A DNA stretch of 64,000 nucleotides from Paratinospora sagittata (taxonomy: Eukaryota > Streptophyta > Magnoliopsida > Ranunculales > Menispermaceae): NCBI GenBank assembly GCA_035771175.1, contig CM069589.1, positions 30,448,201 through 30,512,200 on the forward strand. The letters run 5' to 3'. Positions 1 to 9,606 of this stretch are shown here, piece after piece. Every line of letters starts with the position of its first letter. The stretch's first letter is position 1. The translations under genes were made by a program, and so were the position numbers. The notes below the pieces were generated by a model, which had not been told where the DNA came from, did not search any database, and was given only the letters and a program-made list of their open reading frames with translations.

Positions 1-1135
1 GAACCCTAGGTCAAAATTCTAGTTTAGGTCAAGTCTATGAAACCCCTTCAATTTCTTGTTAGAAAATGGAGGTTTCACCATTTTTAGACTCCCAATGCCT
101 TCTAGATTAACGTATCCTAATCTCAAAACCTAAGTCCAACATTGGATTTCTTACCTCTCCCTTAAATTTCAGGATCTAAGAGTGAAAAACACCTATTATA
201 TGTTGGTTGAGGTTAGGGAAGGTCATTAGTATGAAAATAGGCATAAATCAACCCATACATGAAAATCCTAGACCAATAACCCTAGAATTTCGGGATTCAT
301 AGAAACCTTAGGTTGAAAAATCAGTTTTCATGCATGTGGAAAAGTGATGGAAGGAAGAAAATGAGAAAGAAATGTGGAAGAATGGTTATCTTGGGTGATT
401 CTTGAGCACAAATCACCAAAACCCCTCCTTTTTCCTCTGTTTTCTTTTCTCCTCCTTCAAACTCTCTAAGACTCTTTGAAAGTGAAAAAAATGAACAAGT
501 GAGTCCAAAAATCGTGGTAGTTGCTCTTATAGAAAAAATTGGGCCCACACTTTAAAATACACTTAATAAATAGAAGGAACAGTTTCTGCTGAAATTACGT
601 CCACGCTAGATACTCAATTGCTTGCAAATGACTTATCAATTTAACATCTTAACTATTAAAACGTTTTATGATTTAGTTACCAACATTCAGGTAAAATTGC
701 AGCTCAATCCAACGGTGGGAGTTCGTGATTTAATCATTTGATCAAACTGCGCAAGAAAATCTGTAAATCTGTGAAACAGTGTTTGTAGCCTTGTAATGCA
801 CAGTAGAAAACTCCAATCAAGATCTTCACCGTTCATAATGACGATCTATAAGAGAGGAATAATCTGACAAAATCTTAGCTCGATCGGACTACGGATCTAG
901 GAGAATTATACATTGATGTAATCGGTGACATAAATTTCTTCCTCCATGAAGCGAGCTCCACTAATCCAAAACACCGTTTTCGACACGTTTCAACGTCGAA
1001 TGGGTTTCCGATCATTCTGAAACTTCATGCAAAGACACTCGAACCAATGCGTGTTGGGAATCATATACGTATACGTACACCTATACGGGTACTCTAAGGG
1101 TTAAAATGACGTCATCCTAAGGTACGGGCGTTACA
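1..1135 (-). mobile_element. Gypsy-type LTR, minus strand, cut by window edge
   Basis: Read on the minus strand, the sequence begins at 1135 with TGTAACGCCC, a start typical of plant Ty3/gypsy LTRs. A TATA-like TCTATAAG lies near 527-533 in that orientation, followed by a purine-rich leader. No coding region is supported; the 75-residue frame at 321-548 lies in the leader. The right edge abuts a Sire-B LTR fragment, so this LTR probably inserted into it. The rest of the element, if any, lies left of the window. The gypsy assignment rests on the terminal sequence only. Confidence 0.6.
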
Positions 1136-1537
1136 TAATGCATGTTGATCATAAATGAAAAAAATGCATGATGAACAATTCTAATCAAGTGATAGCATGA
1201 TGATCAATCTAATACGAATGCATGCATGATTAAGCACATAAAAATGTGTACGTATGAGAATTATAATCTATATGCATGAATTTTAAAAAGATGCAGATCA
1301 TGTGTGGTTGGAACATGTAAATGTTAGCACTACAACCCTAAGATTCTAATGATATACAACCATGAAGCTCTTGATTCTTCGAGTGGCGTTGTTCCTTCTA
1401 CGCGCTTTGACAATGTAGTTAAGTCCAATTGATATATCTAGTTAGCACTGAAACAACTACGTCAAAGAGATTAGCTAACACAAGTATGTTGTTTGCAATC
1501 ATCAAAACAAAACTGGGTGAGAGTAGTTACATCAACA
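1136..1537 (-). mobile_element. 5' end of a Sire-B (copia) LTR, inverted
   Basis: The reverse complement from 1537 leftwards starts TGTTGATGTAACTACTC and is collinear with the first ~400 bp of the Sire-B LTRs at 15749 and 40807. The junction at 1537/1538 falls inside the protease codons of Sire-A1, so a minus-strand Sire-B element inserted there. It is truncated at 1135 by the gypsy-type LTR, and the remainder lies outside the window. Confidence 0.85.
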
Positions 1538-1540
1538 TCG

Positions 1541-2718
1541 TGGTATTTGGATAGCGGGTGCTTGAGGCACATGACCAATGACAAATCAAAATTTTTGAGT
1601 CTCACGCATAAAAATGGAGGAGTTGTCACATTTGGAGACAACAACAAAAGAAAGATTATTGGCACTGACAAAGTGGGTAATGAATTCTTAACTATATTTG
1701 ATGTTCTATTTGTTGATGGCCTGAAGCATAACCTCTTAAGCATAAGCCAATCGTGTGACAAGGGGCTTGCCGTTTTGTTTGAAGCAACAAGATGTATTGT
1801 GAAACATAATAATGATAGTGCTATGTTTGTTGCTTTTAGAGATAAAAATGTGTATGTCATAAATTTTCATGATATTGGTGATTAAAATGTTTTTTGTTTG
1901 AGTGCAATTCATCACAATGATGCATGGCTGTGGCATAGGAGATTAGCTCATATAGGCATGGACAACATTTCTAGGCTTGAGAAATTTGACCTTGCTTGGG
2001 GCATTCCCAAAGGGATGTATTTGAAGGATAGAGTATGTGAGCCTTGTCAATTAGGCAAACACACAAAATCTTCCTTTAAGAGCAAAAGCAAGAACTCTAT
2101 ATCTAGAGCCTTGGAACTTATTCATATGGACCTGTTCAGACCCACACGTACTCATAGTCTAGGTGGAAAATAATATTGCTTTGTGATTGTGGATGACTTC
2201 ACTAGATTTACGTGGGTGTATTTTCTTCTTCATAAGCATGAGGTATTTGATGTGTTTGTACAATTTTGTTCTCATGTTGAAAACGAGAAGGGCCATAAGA
2301 TCATTATTATTAGAAGTGATCGGGGTGAGCAGTTTGTTAACAAAAGTCTTAAAGACTTCTGTAACAGACAAGGATACACCCATCACCTTTTAGCTCCTAG
2401 AACTCCACAATAGAACGAAGTTGTTGAAAGGAAGAATCAAACTCTTTAGGAGATGTGCATGACCATGTTGTGTGAGTACAACGTGGCAAAACACTTTTGG
2501 GCCAAAGCTATAAACACCGTGTGTTACGTGATGAATAGGACCATGATTAGGAAGAAGTTAAATAAAACATCGTATGAATTGTGCAAGGGTAAAAAACCTA
2601 TCATCGATCACTTTAGAGTGTTTGGATGTAAGTGTTATATTTTAAATGACAAAAGAGGACTTAGATAAGTTTGATCCAAAATTTGATATAGGTATATTTA
2701 GGATATTCCCCTCACATC
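1541..2718 (+). pseudogene. pol: Copia protease-integrase, broken by stops
   Basis: One reading frame runs from WYLDSGC (retropepsin active site DSG) through the GAG-pre-integrase region (LWHRRLAHIGM), the integrase zinc-binding CEPCQLGKH and the core domain with its three acidic positions (HMD, SDRG, VVERKN). The frame survives about 1.1 kb but holds stops at 1883, 2171, 2411 and about 2447, several at codons that are Gln in the sister copies (CAA/CAG to TAA/TAG). A one-base shift near 2660 precedes the Sire-C insertion at 2719. Integrase would insert the cDNA into chromosomes; this copy cannot encode it. Confidence 0.9.
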
Positions 2719-2834
2719 TGTTGGCCCATGTATGTCCATGAGGGAAGTGAATTGGACACTTAGACAATTTAAAAATAAATGCAATAGCAAAATTAAAGTG
2801 TGAAAAATAAATAACTATGCATGGTCGATTTATA

Positions 2835-3034
2835 GTGGTTCGGCTTCTTTCTTACGTCCACTACTTAACCTCCTCAGTTAGAATTTTAAACCTTATCACT
2901 AAGGGATTCTCTTACGGGTGAGAACCAAAGGGTGTGAGAACAACCGTTACACTTCTCAACTTACGGGTGTGAGAACTACCTTTTCTCAACTTATAAGTGT
3001 GAGAATATCGTTTCTCAACTTACAAGTGTGAGAA
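2835..3034 (-). promoter_or_regulatory. Sire-C leader hairpins and tandem hairpin array
   Basis: In sense (minus) orientation an array of small hairpins ends with one at 2924-2907 (stem TTCTC/GAGAA). Others lie at 2953-2975, about 2982-3004 and 3012-3034, with stem TTCTCA/TGAGAA and loop CACCCGTAAGT or derivatives. About 43 nt further comes the GTGGACGTA...CCGAACCAC hairpin (2864-2835), about 116 nt from the LTR end. The same layout occurs in the other Sire families. A role in RNA structure, dimerisation or packaging is inference. Confidence 0.6.
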
Positions 3035-3654
3035 GAACAAAACTTGTTGAGTACAAGAATATCAACTCAGTAGTTTATCTAACTACTGTTACAACCTTGA
3101 TACAGTTTACAAGATATGAATTGAAGTACAACTGTATCCTATGAACTATTTCTCAAACTTCTCTTTCAGCAAGAATGATGTAAGTTAAAGCAGTGCTGAA
3201 AATTTGAGTGAAAATAGTTCAATCTTTCAAATGATTTTTTAGATAAAGATATAAATTTAGCTCAGTATAAAAATCATTTGAATGAGCAAAGTTTCAAAGA
3301 AAATGCTTTGAAAACAAAATAACTTAAACTTTTAAATCAAACAAAAAACTCGACTAACTTTCAAAAGTGTTTTGGCTCAGAAAATTTTTGGTCATTTTGC
3401 AAATGATTAAGTGCTGGTATTTATAGACTTCTAGAGATGAAGTTGTTGTTCATTTGAATTTGAATTTCAAATATGAACGTTTACTCACAACAACTAGAAT
3501 GTATCGCCTTCATGAACATTACGATTCTCTCCAAATTCACGAATAAGGAAATTCTAAAAGACGTGGTTCATGAATCAGAGGATATCTTTGACAAATCCAA
3601 AAAGTTGATTTTTGTACAAAAAAATTGCCATGGAGCATCAACATCCCTACCGAA

Positions 3655-4175
3655 CGATGAAGTAAGGGCACTACTAACTCGTAAGCGTCCTGATTTGCTT
3701 TGACAATTAAACGACTTAAGTCATGAGGGCGCTACTCGATAGTTAGCGTTCAGCTTTGTTTTAAAACACTTAAACGCACGAGGGCGTTACTCAAGAATAA
3801 GCGTCCTGATATTTTTTAAAACAATTTTAAAACGATATGAAGTGCGCTAAAAGACAATAAATGTCATAAAAGTTATTAAGTTGATTCTAAGGATGAAGGC
3901 GCTCCTATCTAGGTAGCGTCCTGATAGTTTTTCAACTTATAACTATCAGCGTTTTTAAATTTAGAAATCGTTTAAAACTTAGAAAACTTTCAGCGAGCTT
4001 AAACTAAGTCAGCGTTCTGATACTTTCAAAGGTTGACTAAAGAGAGGTCGTTACTTACAAGTAAGCGTCCTAATAAATCAGTTTAATTCAACCTTGAATG
4101 TTAGCGTCCTAATATTTCATCAGCATCCTTACTCATCAAGTCAAGGAGGGCGCTCATGAAACATCAGCGTCCTAA
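3655..4175 (-). repeat. GCGC palindrome array in the Sire-C solo LTR
   Basis: Imperfect units pair a GAGGGCGCTACT-like half with an AGCGTCCTGA-like half. The two halves are complementary over about 8 nt, so each pair can form a stem or cruciform. The array is repeated irregularly across about 520 bp and recurs in the other Sire-C and Sire-D LTRs. Confidence 0.7.
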
Positions 4176-4529
4176 AAGACTTTATAAAAACGGTTTTTTA
4201 TTTTTCGATTAAAGCTCGATAAAACACGATTAAAAAAAATCTCTAGAATAAATAAAATACTTTGGAAATCATAAAACACCTTTAAAATATGTGACGATCA
4301 AAATACAAAAATGATTAAATCTTGCTGAGAGTAAATTTGATCGATAGTCCTTACATTCTAAGTACTGAAGGACTCAGAACTTTAATTGATGTTCAATAGG
4401 CTTGTGAGCATAGTTTCTTGATCTTGATTTTTGATAAATCTGAAACACTTGATAAGATCATTAGATAACAAAATTGGTAATATCTGGAATCATCAAAACA
4501 TTCATGTCATGGGGTTCACTGAGATAACA

Positions 4530-5860
4530 ATAGCAAGGCATATAGGGTGTTCAACAAATCATCGAAGAAAATTGAAGAATCAATCCATATAAAGTTCGAT
4601 GAAGCAGATCCTATGGTGTCCTTAGATATGGAAGTAGAGAAACCTAATCCTGATGATGATAAGGATGTCATTCCATCAAGTAAACTTGAGGATCAAGAGA
4701 ATTGTGAGGAAAATAACACTGAATATATAATAGAACCTCCTAAGAACTCTAGGTTACTCATAGATCATCCAACATATCAGATCTTAGGTGATCCATCCAA
4801 AGGAGGAACTACTAGAGCATCTGTGAATCGAGATCAAGGGCATGTAGCCTTTGTCTCCCAAATAGAGCCAACTAAGGTTGAGGAAGCCTTAGGTGATGAG
4901 TTTTGGATCTTGTCTATGCAAGAGGAATTAGGACACTTTGTGAGAATCAAAGTGTGGGAACTTGTTCCTAAACCTACTCATCAATCAATTATAGAAACTA
5001 AATGGGTCTCTAGGAATAAGAAAAATAAACAAGGAGATATTATGAGGAATAAGGCAAGATTCGTTACACAAGGGTACAAACAAGAGGAAGGAATAAACTA
5101 TGAAGAGGCTTTTGCACCTATAACAAGACTAGAGGCAATATGGATGTTACTAGCCTATGCCTACTACAAGGATTTTCCACTACACCAGATGGATGCTAAA
5201 AGTGCCTTCTTGAATGACTTTATAAATGAAGAAGTGTATGTGGAGCAACCACCTAGTTTCGAGGATTCTCAAAAATCAAATCATGTTTATCGTCTTCACA
5301 AAGCCTTATATGGACTGAAGCAAGCTCCTAGAGCATGGTACGATAGGCTTAGCACTTTCCTATTGAATCATGACTTCAAGAAAAGAAATTTAGATTCTAT
5401 ACTATTCATTAAAACCAAATATGAAGATATGTTTTTATTACAAATCTATGTTAACGATATCATCTTCGGTTCCTCAAACAAATCACTCTGTGAAGAATTT
5501 TCTTCTATTATGATGAGTGAGTTTGAGATGAGCATGATGGGAGAGTTCAATTACTTCTTTGGCTTACAAATCAAACAAATGAAAAATGCAACAATTTTTA
5601 GCCAATCGAAGTATGCAAGGGACATGATAAAAAAGTTCAAGCTCGAAAACTTGAAGACAATTAATAATCCTTGAAGTTCATTCATCAAAATGGATAAGGA
5701 CATCCAAAAAATCGATAGATGCTAGAATGTATAGAGGCATGATTGGTAGCTTGTTATATTTGACAACAAGTAGACCAGATATCATGTTTAGTGTATGCTT
5801 GTGTGCTCGATTTTAGTTCGATCTGAAGGAATCCCACCTTAAATATATAACATAGGATTC
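4530..5860 (+). pseudogene. pol: Copia reverse transcriptase (RVT_2 type), catalytic Asp lost
   Basis: After the solo LTR the Sire-A1 frame resumes (KAYRVFNK). A 375-codon open stretch (4547-5674) covers the whole copia RT: EALGDEFW, WVSRNKK, ARFVTQGYKQEEGI, YEEAFAP, QMDAKSAFLN, YGLKQAPRAWYDRL. The catalytic YVDD box reads YVND, losing one metal-binding aspartate, which should abolish polymerisation. A shift near 5674 moves the frame; the next one continues as MYRGMIGSLLYLTTSRPDI up to the inversion breakpoint near 5860. Confidence 0.93.
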
Positions 5861-6240
5861 CTTGCAATGTTTATTGCACTGGTGTTATCACAAAAGATTT
5901 CCGCACACTCGACATGAATTTGGTAATTATAAAGTTATTGTTTCATATATTAGACTTGAGAGCAACAACTACCAGCTCCCACGTATTCTGCCTCAGCGGT
6001 AGATAAACCCACAAAATGTTGTTTCTTGTTGAACCAAGAAATCAACGAACTCCCTAAGAAGTGGCAAAAACCAGATGTACTTTTTCGATCAACTAAACTT
6101 CCAACATATTCGGAATCAACATAACTACGAAGATTGAATGAAGTATTCTTGTTATACTAAATTCCCATGTCAATGGTCCCACTTATATATCTAAAAATTC
6201 TCTTACAAGAACCAACCACATTGAGATTCGACATCATATC
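5861..6240 (-). pseudogene. pol: Inverted RNase H segment of Sire-A1
   Basis: Only the minus strand here encodes copia RNase H: KRIFRYISGTIDMG, then SLVDRKSTSGFCHFLG, then LSTAEAEYVGAGSCC, then ICDNTSAINIARNP. The sequence on the left (CARF...KESHLK) and right (DHVQK, then LADIFTKSLP) is the same domain on the plus strand. About 380 bp has therefore flipped in place. Stops within it show decay. Breakpoints are placed to within about 10 bp. Confidence 0.9.
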
Positions 6241-6370
6241 CTAAGTGATCACGTGCAAAAAAGGGAATGTCAAGCTCATACTGGCCGATATATTCACGAA
6301 GTCTTTACCTAAAGATCAATTTGCATTTATTAGGCGTGAATTAGGCATGTTTAGTGAATCAGATTTATAA
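6241..6370 (+). pseudogene. pol: C-terminal tail of Sire-A1 RNase H
   Basis: DHVQK followed, after a small frameshift, by LADIFTKSLPKDQFAFIRRELGM and a TAA at 6368. This is the typical end of a copia Pol polyprotein, in the same orientation as the RT. Confidence 0.85.
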
Positions 6371-6952
6371 ACGCATAAGTTTTTATACTTGATGCATGAG
6401 GTATTGATTTCGCATAATTCAAATGAAAATGATATGATCATGGGAGTTTCAATAATTTAATAATAAATGATGATGATCATAATCGTCGCAAGTGTTACGG
6501 GAATGTGTGTACTACCCAATTTCTTTCAATTAATTAAAACATAAATCAAAAATTAAAAAATGAAGAAAACCCGGGTAAAATGCCTTCCGACCTGGTGGAA
6601 TGCAGTCCACCCAGACCGAGAGCACCTCCGTGTATAGAGTGGTGCTGGAACACATTCCAGGGAGGTGAAACGCGTTCCAGCTGGGCGTGATGGGTATAAT
6701 GAACCTTATGCAAGATTTCACTTCTCATTTGCTCCATTTCACTTACTAGTGTGTTTCTCTAGTGCATCTCGATCCATACTTGCGCTTCCTCGTTCTTTCG
6801 GCTTCCGAAGTTCATTTTATTCGTGAGAATAGGCGTTGGAAAGCTTGCGGGACCCTATATGATCCCTTTGCCATCATTTTCTTCCATTTATTTCACTTCT
6901 TAGTTGCAAATCCTTTGCAAAACCATTAGTAGTGCGCCAAGTGTTCGAAGAA
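6371..6952 (+). other. Spacer between pol and env-like ORF, with palindromes
   Basis: No coding region is supported. At 6590-6690 there is a short cluster of GGAATGCAGTCC, GGAACACATTCC and GAAACGCGTTCC motifs, the same palindrome family that fills the Sire-A LTR. A pyrimidine-rich stretch follows before the env-like start. A splice acceptor for an env-like mRNA would be expected here, but I cannot define one. Confidence 0.5.
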
Positions 6953-7453
6953 ATGCCTAGGATAAATCCTTCAAGAAATGCTAGGTGTGTAGTTATTTCT
7001 GATCGAAATTGTCCTTCTGATCAATCATCCGAATAGGAAGAACGATTGAAGAAAAGAGAGGATAGGCCTTCACGGCCTAGACGTGGTGCTCCACCTCCAC
7101 CACCACCTATGCATGAACCCATTTCTCCAAGAGCGCTCCGACGCAAACTTTCTCCGGGCGTCTATGTGAACTTCGTATTCTTTGACCGGGCATACAATCC
7201 TATCCGACCTTTGTTTAATGAGGTTGGTTGGACATCATTTTGTCGGTTTACTGCTCCTTGGTATGAACAATTAGTTCAAGCTTTCTATACGAAGTTAACT
7301 CAAGATGCGGATGATAGGAATCATCGAACTTATTGGTATCACTCTCCTCCTACAGGGCGATTCAGATCGCTGCTTGATCTGATAGTTTTCCAGGACGACA
7401 TATTTAGAGAGGTTGAGTGTGAGGCTGGTCCTTCTGATCCGCCCCTAGAGTGA
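6953..7453 (+). pseudogene. Env-like 3' ORF of Sire-A1 (putative plant transposon protein), short
   Basis: The frame starts at ATG 6953, has one in-frame TAG at 7034 and stops at 7451. It encodes an Arg- and Pro-rich N-terminus (RPRRGAPPPPPP) followed by a segment like LFNEVGWTSFCRF...PWYEQLVQAFYTKL, which resembles the domain annotated as 'putative plant transposon protein' in Sirevirus and gypsy third ORFs. At about 166 codons it is far shorter than the matching ~1000-codon region of Sire-C, so the C-terminal part is lost. No membrane segment is visible, so an envelope function is not supported. Confidence 0.7.
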
Positions 7454-7472
7454 TACTTTTTAATGATTCAAA

Positions 7473-7800
7473 AGAGGGAGAATTTTGTAGATCCGAGTCT
7501 AATGATGTGCATTGACTCAAAGGGAGTTAGAAGAGTATGTAGGACTAAGGGGGAGATTTTGGCAAACATTTTGAACATCACTTTTAGATGACTACAATAT
7601 GATATTTTGACTTGCATATTATTGTTGTCGTATGAATTATGATGACAAGTCTTTTAATGTTTATCTTTTGAAATTCTAATGTTATATGTGTTGATATTCT
7701 ACATGATTATGTGACATGTGTGTCTATTTATTCATCAGGTTTTCAGTTGTCTCAATCAGGCCTATAGTAAGATGTTTGAAATCATCAAAAAGGGGAAGAT
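7473..7800 (+). promoter_or_regulatory. Three polypurine tracts before the Sire-A1 3' LTR
   Basis: AAAGAGGGAGAATTTTG (7470s), TAAGGGGGAGATTTTGG (about 7540) and AAAAGGGGAAGAT ending at 7800. The last abuts the LTR and would prime plus-strand DNA. Several spaced tracts upstream of the 3' LTR are reported for Sireviruses. Confidence 0.8.
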
Positions 7801-9606
7801 TGTTGGTTTGATGACCGTCGCCGTCTTTGATTTTGATGATTCGAAACGATATCTCATGTGATCTAACATATTTGTTGAGTATGTATCAATATAATACTGT
7901 ATGATTGATCTTGAGAATAGAAACAAAGACAATACTCACCAAGTGTAGATCAAGACTGAAGTTCGGATAAAAAACACAAAAGTACAAATCAAGAAAACTC
8001 AGCCAGTACATATGGAACACAAGACAAGAAATCAAGTCAACTGATGTCAAGCTAGAAGTCAACCTAAGTCAACCAAAGATCAAGGCATAAGAGCTCAAGG
8101 ATATACATCCGGTGTAATTGTTTAGATCTCTTAGGTTGTAGGTCTTTCCTGATTAATCAACCACTTGATTTCTCATTCATGTTTTTATTGTATTGCATCA
8201 TATCATATCATTTTTTATTCCTTCGAGATATTATTGTTTTGATGCATGCTTTTACGAAATCAAGATTTGAAAGCTTTTATTATCACATTTAGAACAAAAC
8301 ATATTTTCTTTTATAGAGAAACTCACTCCATGACATCTTCCTTCAAAAACTTAAGTTTCTGATTGTATTTTGAGTTTCAAGATCTTGTTCCAGGTGTGAT
8401 TTTAATGTTTTATTAATTATGGAACTTAGACATGTTCAAGAATTATATTCTTGACATGCACACATTTTCCAAGAACCCGTGGAATGCATTCCTCCCTATA
8501 GGAACACACTCAAACAGTCAAAACACACCTATTTTGCCTCCGACATGCTAGAAAGCACTCCAACAGAGAGAAAAGTGTTTCAGGCAAGCACAAAATAGTC
8601 ATGTGTTCTGGGATCTTGTGGAACACGTTTCATCAGTGTGAAACGCGTTCCAACAATTCAGACCCAAAACACTGTGTTTTGGTCTCGGGTCATGTGGAAC
8701 ACCCTTCAGCAGTGTGAAATGTGTTCCAACTGGTGAACTTAAAAATTTTGTTTTTTGTGGAATGAACTCCAGCAGTTGGAACACACTCCACTGACAGATT
8801 TTTGTTTTTGCAAAAAATTAAATTTTAATCTTGAGCATTCATTGTGGGTCGTTGATTTATGTTAATACATGATTAAATCTTTTAATCTTCGTCGTCCATG
8901 ATGGGATTAGGGTTTTCGAACATGGTTTTCTATTTTTACAATCATTAAACCCTATTTTGAAAGACAAGAACTTTTATTATTTTCTCTCCAACCATTTTCT
9001 CTGCAACTGAACTTAAAGAAGACAACCGTCATTGGAAAGATGGGATTTTCATGGTGATACATTGAGATTTTAATCATTCATCTTTAGCAAAGTTTGTTCA
9101 CGATCTCGAGCTTTATTACATATCTAATTCTTAGATCGTTCTGAGGTAATATCTTTTCGATATTTTTATTTCTTGTTGTTCATGTGTTCTAAAATATTTG
9201 TGGCTGAGAAATCTTGAAAAGATCATTTACAGGATGTAATTTTTCTTTTGGGAATTTGTTCCCACATTGAGCAAATTTCCTTCCAATTATTGATATATTA
9301 TTGAATGTTAGCGGTTGGGCTAGTTGGGAAGATTTTTTAATAAGAAATCGGTGTTTGTAACCGGTTTGATGCTCACTCGTGAAGTTGGATCGGTATAGTG
9401 AAGTGTTAGGAAATCCTGATCGGGGAGATCGGGTAGTGGAGGTAGGCTTGTTGGGAAGCCGAACCATTCTAAATTTGTGTGCATTGCCTCATCTACTGCT
9501 TTTATTCTATTCCTGCATATTTTACTGTTATTGTTCACTAACTGTTTAAAGAAAGGTCCAAAAAATCTGTGACACCCAATTCACCCCCCTCCTTGGGTGT
9601 CTATCA
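7801..9606 (+). mobile_element. 3' LTR of Sire-A1
   Basis: 1806 bp, starting TGTTGGTTTGATG directly after a polypurine tract and ending CACCCCCCTCCTTGGG...TCTATCA. It matches the Sire-A2 LTR, which once its two insertions are removed is about 1750 bp. U3 carries a palindrome array (8480-8795). U5 carries the conserved hairpins at 9415-9433 (stem CCTGATC/GATCGGG, loop GGGGA) and 9434-9469. The sequence after it begins CAAAG; the partner duplication lies outside the window. Confidence 0.93.
8480..8795 (+). repeat. GGAACRCRYTCC palindrome array in Sire-A1 U3
   Basis: About ten imperfect copies of a 12 bp palindrome (ideal form GGAACGCGTTCC) occur in pairs 15-20 bp apart, for example GGAATGCATTCC, GAAACGCGTTCC and GGAACACACTCC. 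The same motif recurs in the Sire-A2, Sire-B and Sire-E LTRs and in a gypsy-type LTR fragment at 12555-12620. Confidence 0.8.

Larger units (their letters stand above)
2719..4529 (-). mobile_element. Solo LTR of Sire-C
   Basis: It starts TGTTGGCCCATG, ends GAGATAACA and is collinear with the two LTRs of the Sire-C element (22019-24007 and 29241-31228). Its 1811 bp against about 1988 bp reflects internal deletions, for example around 3510 and 3620. It interrupts the integrase-RT linker of Sire-A1 exactly between codons still contiguous in Sire-A2 and Sire-E. No internal region is present, so it is a solo LTR left by LTR-LTR recombination. The flanking 5 bp (ACATC/ATAGC) match poorly, so the target duplication is eroded. 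Orientation follows the intact copy. Confidence 0.9.
1538..9606 (+). mobile_element. Sire-A1: 5'-truncated Sirevirus-type copia element
   Basis: The order is protease-integrase-RT-RNase H, then an env-like ORF, three polypurine tracts and a TG...CA 3' LTR. That order, the env-like ORF and the repeated polypurine tracts are hallmarks of Sireviruses. The 5' LTR and gag are absent from the window because the copy is cut at 1537 by a Sire-B insertion. A Sire-C solo LTR splits it at 2719-4529. Many stops and an internal inversion make it a dead copy. Confidence 0.9.

Noticed and set aside
1471..1860. 129-codon minus-strand frame opposite the Sire-A1 protease
   Set aside because: Antisense shadow of the protease-integrase codons; a similar antisense frame appears opposite the same codons at 39609-39938.
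6953..7453. A true envelope glycoprotein in Sire-A1
   Set aside because: No signal peptide, transmembrane segment or cleavage site is visible; the sequence fits the soluble third-ORF domain of plant retrotransposons.
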